This document shows positions 31,501-40,484 of a stretch of 64,000 nucleotides of DNA, piece by piece. The stretch comes from Lithodes maja (taxonomy: Eukaryota > Arthropoda > Malacostraca > Decapoda > Lithodidae). The translations under genes and the position numbers were made by a program. Where the stretch lies: the NCBI GenBank assembly GCA_037953745.1, contig JBAKBP010007395.1:36409-100408 (forward strand). Reading direction: 5' to 3'. The notes under the pieces were generated by a model. That model saw only the letters and a program-made list of their open reading frames with translations, ran no database searches and had not been told where the DNA came from. Position 1 is the stretch's first letter. Every line of letters begins with the position of its first letter.

Positions 31501-33138
31501 TCCGACCTTGATTATCTCGTTGCAACACCTGACCGTAGAAAAAAACATCAGTTATGTCATGTTAACCTCATGAAAGAGTATGTGAGACGCCCCTCAGAGC
31601 CTCTCACTGTCCCTGTGCTGGCCTGCAGCGGCCAGGGTGGAGAAGGAGGTGGGGACAGTCATGCTGCTGAGGAGGATAGCTGGGACTGTGTCATTTCCGC
31701 GGAACAGTGGGCGGGGAATACTGAACAAGAGGCTAGGCAAGCTGTAAGTCACCTGCCTGAGCACCAGGGTGCTGCTGTCCTAGGCCTGTTCAGGTCATAC
31801 CCCTCTGTTTTCGCCGAACACCCAGGTCTCACTACTCAGGTAACGCACGACGTGGACGTCGGTGATAATGTGCCCTTCAAGTCAGTGCCCTACCGTGTGC
31901 CCCCGGTAAAGTTGCCAGCTTTACGGGAGGAGTTAAAGTACATGGTTGAGAGAGGGATGATCACTGAAGGTTATGTGAAGTGGACATCACCCGTCACGTT
32001 GCAGCCAAAACCTGACGGCAAGGTGCGGTTCTGCATAGATTTTCGTAGGCTAAATGGCTTGACCACTACCAACCCTTACCCTTTGCCTCGAGTTGACGAC
32101 AGCGTGGACAAGATAGGGAATGCAAAGTACCTTACTAAAATTGATCTTGTAAAAGGCTACTGGCAAGTACCCCTGTCGGACCGAGCTAAGCAAGTTTGTG
32201 GTTTTGTGGTAGATGGCAAGACCTACCAATGTAACGTAATGCCTTATGGGCTTAAGAACGCACCTGCCACGTTTCAGAACCTGATGAACGATATTTGTGA
32301 CGAAATCCCTAACTGCACGGTCTACCTTGATGACGTGATAGTGTATGATGACAATTTTGAAAATCACCTAAGGCACTTAGAGACCCTGTTTGGGAAGTTG
32401 CACGATGCTGGGCTGGTGGTGAACCTGAGGAAGTGCGAGTTTGTAAAGGCTACTGTGCAGTATCTTGGCTTCGTGGTCGGGTTAGGCCGGGTGTGCCCCC
32501 CCCTGAGCAAGATACAGGCTATCAATATGTTTCCCAGGCCCACCACTAAGCGCCAGGTCATGCGGTTCCTAGGTATGATAGGCTATTATAGGCGCTTCAT
32601 CCGGGGATACTCTACTGTCTTAGCACCGTTAACTGATCTACTGTCGAAGTCAGTGAAGTTCTGTTGGGCTGCGGAGTGTCAGAGGGCTTTCGACCTAGTC
32701 AAGCACCTGCTGTGTACACATCCGATTTTGAGAGCCCCAGACTTCTCCAGGAGTTTTCAGCTGGCGACTGATGCCAGCGGTGTGGGTGCCGGGGCAGTGT
32801 TACTGCAGACTGATTCCGAGGGCTTGGAACACCCAGTGAGCTTCTTTTCTCGCAAGTTTAATTCGGCACAAAGGAATTACTCGACTATAGAGAAGGAGCT
32901 TCTTGCTATCGTTTTGTCGCTCAAACATTTCGAAGTTTATGTTCCAGCCTACGGCCCGGTAGTGACGATTTATACGGACCATCATCCCTTGAAATTCCTA
33001 AATCAGTTTCACAATCGGAATATGCGGTTGACCAGGTGGTCCCTAATGCTCCAAGAGTATAATCTCAACATTCAGCATATTGCCGGGAGTGAGAACGTGA
33101 TAGCAGATTGTCTATCAAGGGTTGATGATCCAGGATAG
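28477..33138 (+). CDS. Gypsy polyprotein gag-PR-IN-RT-RH (1553 codons)
   Basis: Open throughout. Gag (about 90-260; SLSHLIKLVPAFDETAVTEFF) is followed by one CCHC zinc knuckle at C321 (CYKCQKLGHYSRECP). Protease has catalytic D408 in RDTGAS. Integrase follows: zinc domain from H696 (H-x-H...CATC), core D767 (VVVDLVGPF), D826 (QSDQGSNF) and E862 (GVLERW), a standard DD35E spacing. Next is reverse transcriptase with TKIDLVKGYWQVPL and YLDD (D1285, D1286). RNase H comes last with D1432 (TDASGVGAG), the Glu of IEKELLAI and D1501 (YTDHHPL). Integrase therefore precedes RT, the reverse of ordinary Ty3/Gypsy order and as described for Gmr1-type elements. No internal stop or lost catalytic residue was seen. 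The frame as given opens with GTG and is probably entered from the upstream gag frame. Confidence 0.95.
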   Translation: MWIPHFVLSPPGLSPEMLFQLELAKFKLQETQIQQASIERIEVARIQANQDATRYQAEMDVEKSRVETTGRHLGGGHWVTDSLSHLIKLVPAFDETAVTEFFARFEKKCREYDWPEVKLAALVSSRLVGKGLKAYDALSLDESVVYGLVKEAVLRAYELHPETYRLKFRGVNKKSDVSFMEHARDLTDAGNNWFRSEHAESAEEIKQLFYLEQFYQCTGTDLTLNIKEKCPKTVEEAAKMADLRLSLIRGCGAAQRAESGQKGRYTPPTRVFDNNKSYDTHNHTKCIAPNNTYKHKPLPFTKGQAPSSPAQGKKPIGDVKCYKCQKLGHYSRECPSNTPAKPVSLVHSIGVSLKAAATARGRLSAAEAHAVKKRTEGSTPVRDTFCSHRGHGFVSWGSELRRVDLLRDTGASQTLLRNFTGKPINAARVVVVQGINATRSYPLVRLELRVGEVCRELDVGIVECLPVEGVDLLLGNDFAVPTFGTPPLVVAERAADVDGENREWVGRCQQDEMACVVTRSRSAAPAQPSTQPRGQWRKDQEKVAKGRKRDIDSAALLGDSVLGPIINTGVDSGPDMVCNKAELGKTSREARAVARATKAVEPTSRGNVLLQNHLDALTPRDISEQQLQDASLARYSNGAIELEEDGDAKPGDFFRLNRILYRRFLDPKSKWEGGARVVDQVVVPNKYRESLLCLAHDVPVAGHLGVTKTLAALGRFFWWPGVKADVCAWVAGCATCQTTGKPNQTIPKAPLFPIPVTGPPFSKVVVDLVGPFPPTSSGNKFLLTIMDVATRYPDAYPMRNGSAKAVVKNLLLFCSRYGFPREAQSDQGSNFTSKLFKQTLQLHGICSVVSSAYHPESQGVLERWHSTLKSMLRCYCAEHDTDWDLGLPYVLFAAREVPGESLGFSPNQLVFGHNVRGPLSMVKEIWEGEEKPGSVLKYILESRERLIGCMAAAGNNLVNAQAVMKHQYDAKVKLREFSVGQEVMLLLPLPGHPLSAKFIGPYVVAKKLSDLDYLVATPDRRKKHQLCHVNLMKEYVRRPSEPLTVPVLACSGQGGEGGGDSHAAEEDSWDCVISAEQWAGNTEQEARQAVSHLPEHQGAAVLGLFRSYPSVFAEHPGLTTQVTHDVDVGDNVPFKSVPYRVPPVKLPALREELKYMVERGMITEGYVKWTSPVTLQPKPDGKVRFCIDFRRLNGLTTTNPYPLPRVDDSVDKIGNAKYLTKIDLVKGYWQVPLSDRAKQVCGFVVDGKTYQCNVMPYGLKNAPATFQNLMNDICDEIPNCTVYLDDVIVYDDNFENHLRHLETLFGKLHDAGLVVNLRKCEFVKATVQYLGFVVGLGRVCPPLSKIQAINMFPRPTTKRQVMRFLGMIGYYRRFIRGYSTVLAPLTDLLSKSVKFCWAAECQRAFDLVKHLLCTHPILRAPDFSRSFQLATDASGVGAGAVLLQTDSEGLEHPVSFFSRKFNSAQRNYSTIEKELLAIVLSLKHFEVYVPAYGPVVTIYTDHHPLKFLNQFHNRNMRLTRWSLMLQEYNLNIQHIAGSENVIADCLSRVDDPG

Positions 33139-33419
33139 TCGTGCACGGTGTGTGGGTTGAGCAGGAGTAAAATTAGGCTATCATAACGCCGTCCAAAAAG
33201 ATTATAAAACAATAAAATAAACGAGAAAATTTTGTTTTAGTTTTGTAAGTCTTTATTGTTGTAGCATGATGCATGCGATATTGTGTTTTATGTATAATTC
33301 ACACTTCAGTTGTTGTGCACCTTTTGCAATTAGTGGCAGCTAAGGGTAGCAGGTCGGTTGGTTGCCTGTCAGATTTTGATAATGCTTCTAAGGTCGATTA
33401 TCTAAAATCTTGGGGGGGC
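33139..33419 (+). other. Gypsy 3' untranslated region and polypurine tract
   Basis: AT-rich, non-coding. Ends in TTGGGGGGGC (33410-33419), the polypurine tract that primes plus-strand synthesis, directly before the 3' LTR. Confidence 0.75.
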
Positions 33420-35227
33420 TGTGACGCACCCAGTGCGTAGCAACGCAACCTGATTGTACTCCTTGGTACTCCACTGTACCGCCACGGTACCGCGTTGTAC
33501 CGTGCTGGCTGCTTATATTGAGTGTGACAACGTATAACTATGTTCTTTGTATCTCTGCAAAGGTCTCGTCATGTGCTAACCAGTGGTGGGTTTTGTTTTA
33601 AGCCATGTCGAGACCTTCCATTTAATATGTAGTATCAATAGAGAAGTTGATAGATAAGACAATGGGAATTCAGAGAGAGAGAGTGAGTTGGACTTCAGAG
33701 CGAGAGGGTAGCGGTGCGCCACGCTGCCGGGGGGGTGGTTGCCAGACGTATGGACCGGTTGGCAGCCCTGCGCTTATAGCTAGGTGCGACAGGGTTGGTA
33801 GTACATTGCCGCCTGCCTATGCTGCCTGGGCTGCCCATGTTGTCGTACTGCACATTGCATGGAGGCTCGCTGTGTGTTCCATGATCAGGTTGCCTAGAAC
33901 CTTTGAGATTCTAACATCCCTTGCCCTCTCTCCCAATTTCTCACGGTTGCACTCTTTCTCTCTGACGACATTACTCTCATTTCATTCTTCTCTCTATTTA
34001 AATGCATACCCTTCCCTTGAGGTCCTAAAGGAGTTTCAGCACTCACCTCTCGTATTACTCTTAGGACAAGCATATATTTACATGTATTAGATTTAAGGGG
34101 TTAATGTGAACAGCGATCTTCTTGATGAGGATAGTTGGTGAACGTTCTACATGTTCACGAGTTATATGCCCAGCTCATCATCCAATTTGTGACTAGACTA
34201 GTGCCATGTGTAAGAGCCCGACCATGCCCAGGAGTTGTCTGTAGAGGGGCGAGGACTTAGCCTTGATTTGCCTACCGAGCCAGGAGCGAGTGTAGTACCA
34301 GAGACTACAGCTCGCTCGTAGTGCCGGTATAGTAGAGTAACGTAATTTATCTGTCCTTGTGTTCTCTGCAGTCTTTTCCTGGGTTCTCGCTTTCGGTGCT
34401 GGGACTCGTTGTTCCTGTGACTTGGCCTGCTAGCTAGAACACATGGGGATGATGAGTGGGTTATATCTTTATTTTACTATGCATTGCAGCTCTCTTTAAG
34501 TTTATGTATGTAACACTTTACAATACACATTACTCACACACAAGACAACACTATTAATACTTTCATGTATCAATTAACTGCACTGTCGTTTTGCTGCTGT
34601 GTCCGGAGTTCCGTTGCGTAGGGCGCATACGGACTCAGAGGGGAGACAGAGTGAGAGAAGCGAAGTAGCCTATGCGGTAGTAGGCTACCGGCGCAGTACT
34701 GTTGCCTGCAACCTTTTAGTTATTCCAAGTATAGATTCATTATTACAATAAGTGACTACTATTTATGTTCCTTCCATGTGTATTATTAGGTATCTACTGG
34801 ATCATGAACATCTTGTATGCTACATGCTAGTGCATGTTAGTAGGGGACAGTTATTCTAGTGCACGCGCTTTCAAGTAGGCGTGTACCTTTGTCATTTAGC
34901 ATTTCACTGTCATACCTTTAGCCTGCTTCTATTCTACATTATTAGAGGCTTAATATTAACGTAGTTTCTTGAGTATTGCATTTCTTTAGTAATAACGTAA
35001 CCTATAAATGTCTGAGGGAGTTTAGCCTCATAGCCTACCCCTGTTGTACACTTTCGCCGAGTTAAGGTACCTCGTTACCATAGACGATAACTCTGTAGGG
35101 CGTTGGTGCTTTTGTTGTCTGGAGCATATAGTATTTGGGACTGGAATCGAGCGTGTCGTTGTCAAATAAGCCATTTCTGTCCTACGATCAAGAATCCCGA
35201 ATATGTATTGCCGATCCAGCCGTAACA
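33420..35227 (+). repeat. Gypsy 3' LTR (1808 bp)
   Basis: Same ends as the 5' LTR. A GC-rich segment of about 22 bases (GTGCGCCACGCTGCCGGGGG) near 33714 is absent from the 5' LTR; otherwise about a dozen or more substitutions. Confidence 0.93.
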
Positions 35228-36600
35228 ATGTGGATAAATGTAAAGTACAGGTACTGTACTACATATCGGATACCTAAATGAGAAAGCAAACTATTCGATG
35301 AATGGCACTCAGCTTAAGAATGTAAACAGAGAAACCGATCTGGGAGTAACAATATCGAGTAACCTAAAACCGAGTCAAGAATGTTCAGAAGTTGTTAACC
35401 CGGGAGCTGCGGGAAGACTCTTAAGAGTTCCCCCGGCGGACTGCGGGAAGACTCTCCTGAGTAAGTAAAATTAAAAATCAACTTTTGACATCGAAAAAAA
35501 AACAAAAAATTTATTTTTATTTTTTTATTTTTTTATTTTTGTTTGGCCCCTGGGCCATGCAAAATCTCAGTCCTCTACCTCCCCTCCTTCCCCACTTTCC
35601 TCCTATCCCTTAGTTATCACCTATTTTCCCTATTATTCCCTTATTCTGAGGTATATTTTCGTGCTAACATTAGCGAGTTGCAAGCAGGGTGTTGTCATCA
35701 CTGATAGCAATCGAGTGCAAGAGAGAGAGAGAGAGAGTATCGATCGACTGTGTCTCAGTGGCCTTGGGGAAAATTGGCGGGAAGGTAGCTTGCCTCACCC
35801 ATACATTATACAACTCGCGGGCTATATCTCCGATTTTGACCATCCAAACGCTGTTTTCACTCGTTTTATTGTTGTTTCAGGTTAATACCTTTATAATCAA
35901 CCCATAATAGGCGCATATGGATAATTATTAATGCTATTAATGGTACAATGAATATTTTAGTGACGAAAAACCTCAAATACGTCAGCACAGGGGGAGGTTT
36001 TCAATTACCCCCGTGCGCACTTCAGAGGTTAAGAAGGCAAACAAAATAATTGGCTTTATAGGCAGGTCATTTGAGCATAAATCCAAAGAAGTTATCCTAA
36101 CCCTTTACAATTCCTTAGTATGCCCTCTTCTGGAATACTGCGTTCAATCCTGGTGCCCTTATTACCAAAAAGATATAAACAAGCTAGAACGAGTTCAGTG
36201 TAGAGTTATCAAAATGATACCTAGCCTAAAGAACAAACCATACGAAGAGCGTCTTAGAGAATTAAATCTATTTCCTTTAACCCAGCGCAGATTAAGAGGT
36301 GACTTAATTCAAGTGTTCAAAATCATCAAAGGCATCGACAATATGAACTGTAGTAAGTACTTCACTATCGACCAATCTAATTTCACGCGGGGAAACGGTT
36401 GCAAAATGATTGGTAAATCTTTTAACTCACACGAATCTAAGAATTTCTTCTTCAATCGAGTTGTCAACTTGTGGAATGGGCTTCCCCGAGACGTTATAGA
36501 CTGCAGCACCGTTGATTCATTTAAACTCCGCTTAGACAAATATCTCGCATAAAACCCGCGACTGACTGCGTTTGTAAATTAATAACTTTATTTTATCCCC
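35228..36600 (+). mobile_element. CR1-like LINE fragment C, interrupted by a TTAA MITE
   Basis: Reverse-transcriptase C-terminal sequence. The part before the MITE contains N-VDKCKV and ETDLGVTISSNLKPSQ. After the MITE, 36033-36552 encodes KANKIIGFIGRSFEHKSKEVILTLYNSLVCPLLEYC down to FFNRVVNLWNGLP and SFKLRLDKYLA then stop. Deleting 35399-36032 joins both halves in frame. Small frameshifts are present before the MITE. The 5' end is lost at or across the Gypsy element. Confidence 0.8.
35395..36032. mobile_element. TTAA-bounded MITE (piggyBac-like) in a CR1 reverse transcriptase
   Basis: Flanked by TTAA at 35395-35398 and 36029-36032. The ends read TTAACCCGGGAGC and, inward from the right, TTAACCTCTGAAG: weak inverted repeats. 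It contains a GAGA microsatellite (about 35718-35735) and long A/T homopolymers at 35490-35540. No transposase. Confidence 0.75.
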
Positions 36601-36809
36601 CCCTCAGTTACTAACCCATCTGTCCCCTACTAACTTCCTAATCATGCCACGGACATTAGTTCCAGGGCAGTTGTTCCTTTACCCACTCTAAACCACTGTT
36701 TGGACACTTGATCCTCAGTGTTTTGGAGGACAAGCAGCCTAGAAGGGTCACTAAAACTCTTGTTGCTTGATTTCCTTTGTACTCCTTTGTACTTTATTAC
36801 CGGTAAGTT
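36601..36809. other. CR1-C 3' untranslated flank
   Basis: Non-coding sequence following the CR1-C stop codon, ending at the 257-bp direct repeat. Nothing else recognised. Confidence 0.3.
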
Positions 36810-37066
36810 ATTATTGTGTTTTATGTGATATTTAATAGCTCTTTAGATTCGGATAAGACTATATTTTATTAGGTAATCATTACAATTACTTAAACGTATA
36901 TAGTTTAATGAATAAATAAGGAATAATAAAGATAACAATAAGAAATGATCAGCTCTGTCACTCATTTTGGCCAGTGAACAAGGGTACTGATACGATAGCC
37001 AATCATGAGCCTCGATGCAAACACCAGTTAGGAGCCAGATGCACGGGTCAACTAAATGGAGTATAG
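36810..37066 (+). repeat. 257-bp direct repeat, left copy
   Basis: Aligns without gaps to 39057-39313, offset 2247, with roughly a dozen substitutions. Contains no coding frame. Confidence 0.9.
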
Positions 37067-37205
37067 CCTATGTACTTTAACAACTGGTACAATCGCGCTA
37101 ATAAGTGATGTCTCGGCACCAAGTATGTTTTGATCCATAATTGGTATCAGCCATATCTAAGCTTCATTTTTTCATATCGAGTGAATATACAAACATGTTC
37201 CTACA

Positions 37206-37440
37206 CACCCGTAGCCTAGTAGGTAGAGCTCTCGTCTCACACACGAGGGGTCGGGGGTTCAATCCCCGGCCGGGCGGAGACAAATTGGGCTTGTCTCCTT
37301 TCATGTGTTAGCCTCAGTTCACCTAGCTGTAAATAGGTACCTGGAATAAGTGACGACGTTGTGACGTCCCATCTGGGGTTGGCAAAAATGGTACAAGGCG
37401 AGATGAGTATCATATGGTTCACCTAAGCTGATGGCTACCT
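37206..37440 (+). mobile_element. tRNA-derived SINE with Val(CAC)-like head
   Basis: 37206-37275 resembles a tRNA. It has an A-box (TAGTAGGTAGAG), an anticodon arm CTCGT-CTCACAC-ACGAG with CAC at 37238-37240 preceded by T, and a T arm CGGGG-GTTCAAT-CCCCG holding the B-box. The acceptor stem does not pair, so it is not a functional tRNA. A body follows with TTCACCTAGCTGTAAATAGGTACCTGG at about 37317-37345, a sequence I associate with conserved central domains of invertebrate SINEs. The 3' end is unclear. Confidence 0.7.
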
Positions 37441-37728
37441 AAGCCTTCGGGCGAGACGGTACCGTCTATAGAGAGAATGGTACCATACAGATTCACCCTA
37501 AGCCTTCGTTTCCGATGTCGCCAATTGGCTAAAATACAGACTACACACACATCCACAGCCATTCCAACAGTACATAAAACACTTAACATGCATTTCACGC
37601 AATACATTCCCAGTTAAGGAGGCGCGATAATAATGAGCTTAGCTCGCATTGCGTGGATTCCCCTTGACGAACAAGTAACTGAGTAACTGAGTCACTTACC
37701 CATCCTATTCAACATCTGACAGCATTAT
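37441..37728. other. Unassigned non-coding stretch
   Basis: Contains a 14-base palindrome AGACGGTACCGTCT near 37455 and two copies of a CTAAGCCTTCG motif (about 37438 and 37499). No coding frame or named element recognised. Confidence 0.3.
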
Positions 37729-38112
37729 GGGTGGATGGGACTCGTTAGCCTTGGTCGGCAACCCATCTAGGGGAGACAACCTTATAATAATCCGGGTGGA
37801 TGGGACTCGTCAGCCTTGGTCGGCAACCTTTCTAGGGGAGTAAACCTGATACAAATCCGTACTGCTTACATAAGGGTAAGGCAGGTTAGTGGATGTACTA
37901 GCCAAACACCACTGTAGAAAAATAGTGCTAAAAAGATACAAAGAGGGCCTCGGAGTCAGACGGATCCTAAGTTGAGTGGTCAATCCTGTAAGTCCTTCAG
38001 TAAACTGGCTCGGGTTGTCCCTCTTACAGGGAATAGGTCCGCTTGGGCGCATTCTGTGTATGGCCACCCTCATTAAGGGGAGTAAGGCATCTGGCAATAG
38101 ATAGATAGATAT
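37729..38112 (+). mobile_element. Short non-autonomous element with RTE-type 3' tail
   Basis: Starts with a partly duplicated 5' unit (GGTGGATGGGACTCGTNAGCCTTGGTCGGCAACC at about 37731 and 37796). Ends in TGGCCACCCTCATTAAGGGGAGTAAGGCATCTGGCA plus an ATAG repeat (38050-38112). The 3' hairpin and tail match the 3' ends of the RTE-like LINEs in this window, so it is probably mobilised by them. No open frame. Confidence 0.6.
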
Positions 38113-38114
38113 AG

Positions 38115-38927
38115 ATCACACATTTAAAATAGGCAGTGATGGAATTTCTTCCCTTGCTTGTGTTTACTGAATTATATCTACAATTTGATGTTCCATGTGT
38201 TATTTTATAGCTCTTAACCCGTCCAGCCCCGGCTAGTTTTGTAATGTTTGTTCACCAGAACCCGGCCGGTTTTCAAAAAAGTGTTTTATTCCAGAAACAA
38301 TAGCGAATGGGTTAGGAATGAAGGAAAAACCACGAAAAACCGCTCAAAAAGCTTAAAGAATGGTCCTACAGAGCCCCCGAAAACGTATTTTACAAGAGTA
38401 AAAAATTGAAGGCAATTACCCCAAAAAACCAGGTTATTGTGCGCTCACATGCACGCACGTGGACTTTGAGAGTTTTCAACCATCGGCACGGTTGCGTGGG
38501 ATACGTACACAGTTCCCATACAAATCTGAGCCCTCTTGAGTGGCTACACCTGAGGTTACGGTCGGCGCAATTAGGGTGACGCACCAGGCGCGTCTCTGGG
38601 GCTGTGCGGTACATACATCGCCGACGCGTCAGGCGCGTCGCTGGGTCTGTACGGGTTAAGGTTCGAATATCACTGTAGATTATCATATTATCGTATGAAT
38701 TAAATATAGCCTACTGTTCTTTATTATTCCATATACAGTATTATTTTTATATTAATTAAACTACAGTATATAAGTTTTAGTAATGATAATGCTAATATGA
38801 TTGGTGATATCAGAACCTTAAGAGCTATAAAATAACACATGGAATACATCAAATTGTACAGTAGATATAATACAGTAAACACAAGCAAGGGAAGAAATTC
38901 CGTCACTGCCTATTTTAAATGTGTGAT
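38115..38927. mobile_element. Foldback MITE with about 120-bp inverted repeats, split by a piggyBac MITE
   Basis: Left arm 38115-38217 continuing at 38661-38673; right arm 38804-38927 is its reverse complement (ATCACACATTTAAAATAGGCAGTGA outward, TCTTAAGGTTC inward). Interior about 130 AT-rich bases. Without the inserted MITE the element is about 370 bp. Target duplication not identified. Confidence 0.85.
38214..38659. mobile_element. piggyBac-like MITE with TTAA ends
   Basis: Flanked by TTAA at 38214-38217 and 38656-38659. Terminal inverted repeats TTAACCCGTCCAGCCCCGG and TTAACCCGTACAGACCCAG, close to those of the piggyBac at 21664. Inserted into the TTAA of the foldback arm, which is intact in the opposite arm (CCTTAAGAGC at 38816). 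Confidence 0.85.
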
Positions 38928-39056
38928 ACCGGTAAGTAAATCATGGCCTGTGATTGGCTAATCTGCGTGAGCCCGTCAGTCAGTCTCCTCTCTCGCTTAC
39001 TTCTTGCGTTTATAATTTTATTGTTTCGCTTGCGTTTACTTTATGATATATAAGAC

Positions 39057-39313
39057 ATTATTGTGTTTCATGTGATATTTAATAGCTCTTTAGATTCAGA
39101 TAAGACTATAATTTATTAAGTAATCATTACAATTACTTAAACGTATATAGTTTAATGAATAAATAAGGAATAATAAAGATAATAATAAGAAATTATCAGC
39201 TCTGTCACTCATTTTGGCCAGTGAGCAAGGGTACTGATACGATAGCCAATCATGAGCCTTGATGCAAACACCAGTTAGGAGCCAGATGCATGGGTCGACT
39301 GAATGGAGTATAG
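39057..39313 (+). repeat. 257-bp direct repeat, right copy
   Basis: See left copy at 36810-37066. The two flank the SINE, RTE-tailed element and foldback MITE. Confidence 0.9.
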
Positions 39314-39841
39314 GCTGAAAATTGGTCCCATCAGCAGGGTCACCAAATCGAGTCCGCTAGATCGTAAATATATCTCTAAAATCGCTTGAATAATGCCACA
39401 ATCTTTACAATGTCACTTAAAATAACTCAAATCTCCAGAGTATCGCTAGAATTCATGCCGCTTAGTTGTAAAAATTTGCCTTTAGATCTAGCGGGAAAGT
39501 ACTTTAGCTAAATTGGCAACACTGCCGATCAGAAAGGGTAGCATCAAATATAATTATTAGACATTATTCTTGTTGCCGGAGGTAACTACAAATACTCAAT
39601 GCAGGGTGTCAAACCCTAGCAATTTTGTTTGAAGACTTTAATTAATATGAAAATGAATACAAGAAAATTAACATGAAATACAGTACTATTGTTTTGGCCA
39701 TCTTATCACTTTCAAAGACATAATTTTAACTATAAACCATAATTTTATCTCTACGTATACAATAATAAAGACTAAAAATTAATGGACTTGGCTTTGGTTT
39801 GACGCCCTGACTCAATGATGCCATAAAATAGTAGGGCTGAT
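39314..39841. other. AT-rich stretch, nothing recognised
   Basis: About 530 bases without open frames, tandem repeats or termini that I could identify. Confidence 0.4.
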
Positions 39842-40480
39842 AAGGAGGACATTAATTTTGTGTCACTGGATGAAGAAATCTTTAGGAATCTCTATACAGC
39901 GCTGGTTAGACCGCACATGGAATATGCGAACCAGGTGTGGGCTCCATATAAGGTGAAAGATATAGAAGCGGTGGAGAAGGTGCAGAGGAGAGCTAGCAAG
40001 CTGGTACCAACTTTGACGAACCTGGGCTATGAGCACACTGGGACTCCCGACACTGGCATATAGGAGGAAGAGAGGGGATATGATCGAGACCTCTTCATCA
40101 TATTTTCCTGACACTATCTTAAATGTCTCGGAAACATGTAAGATATTGTCAGGAAAGTATGATGAAGATGTGTGTGAAGGTACCTTCTTGATGCGAGAGG
40201 GAACAAGAATGAGAGGACACTCTAAGAAAATTTACAAGGAAAGAACGAGGCTTGAAAAGACAAAGAACTCTTTTTGTGATAGAGTGGTAAATGAGTGGAA
40301 TAAACAGCCCCAGTATGTGGTCGATTCTGAATCAGTAAAGAAGTTTAAAAGTAATCTTGATAAAGCATGGGGAAGACAAGAGTTGAAGTTTGATTACAAA
40401 ACTAAAATACAGAATAGTAAAAATGTTGCGTCTGCTGCCAACACCGTGAACATCGGCAGCAGTGCATTTTTTTTTTTTTT
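39842..40480 (+). pseudogene. CR1 LINE fragment, same family as 4436-8746
   Basis: Encodes the last third of the CR1 reverse transcriptase in two registers (39860-40063 and 40029-40490). SLDEEIFRNLYTALVRPHMEYANQVWAPYKVKDIEAVEKVQRR and the tail KFDYKTKIQNSKNVAS are nearly identical to ORF2 of the copy in the DIRS element. 5' truncated. An inverted duplication at 40091-40176 interrupts the frame. Ends in a T17 run at about 40468-40484. Confidence 0.85.
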
Positions 40481-40484
40481 TTCT

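Larger units (their letters stand above)
26011..35227 (+). mobile_element. Gypsy (Ty3-type) LTR retrotransposon with Gmr1-like gene order
   Basis: A 9.2-kb plus-strand element with 1.8-kb LTRs. PBS-like TGGCGACCTTGC lies 3 bases inside the 5' LTR and a G7 polypurine tract directly before the 3' LTR. The polyprotein order is gag, protease, integrase, reverse transcriptase, RNase H. Flanks are ATAT on the left and ATGT on the right, a possible 4-bp duplication with one difference. Confidence 0.93.

Noticed and set aside
37206..37275. A functional tRNA-Val(CAC) gene
   Set aside because: Anticodon and T arms pair, but the acceptor ends do not, and a SINE-like body follows. Better called a tRNA-derived SINE head.
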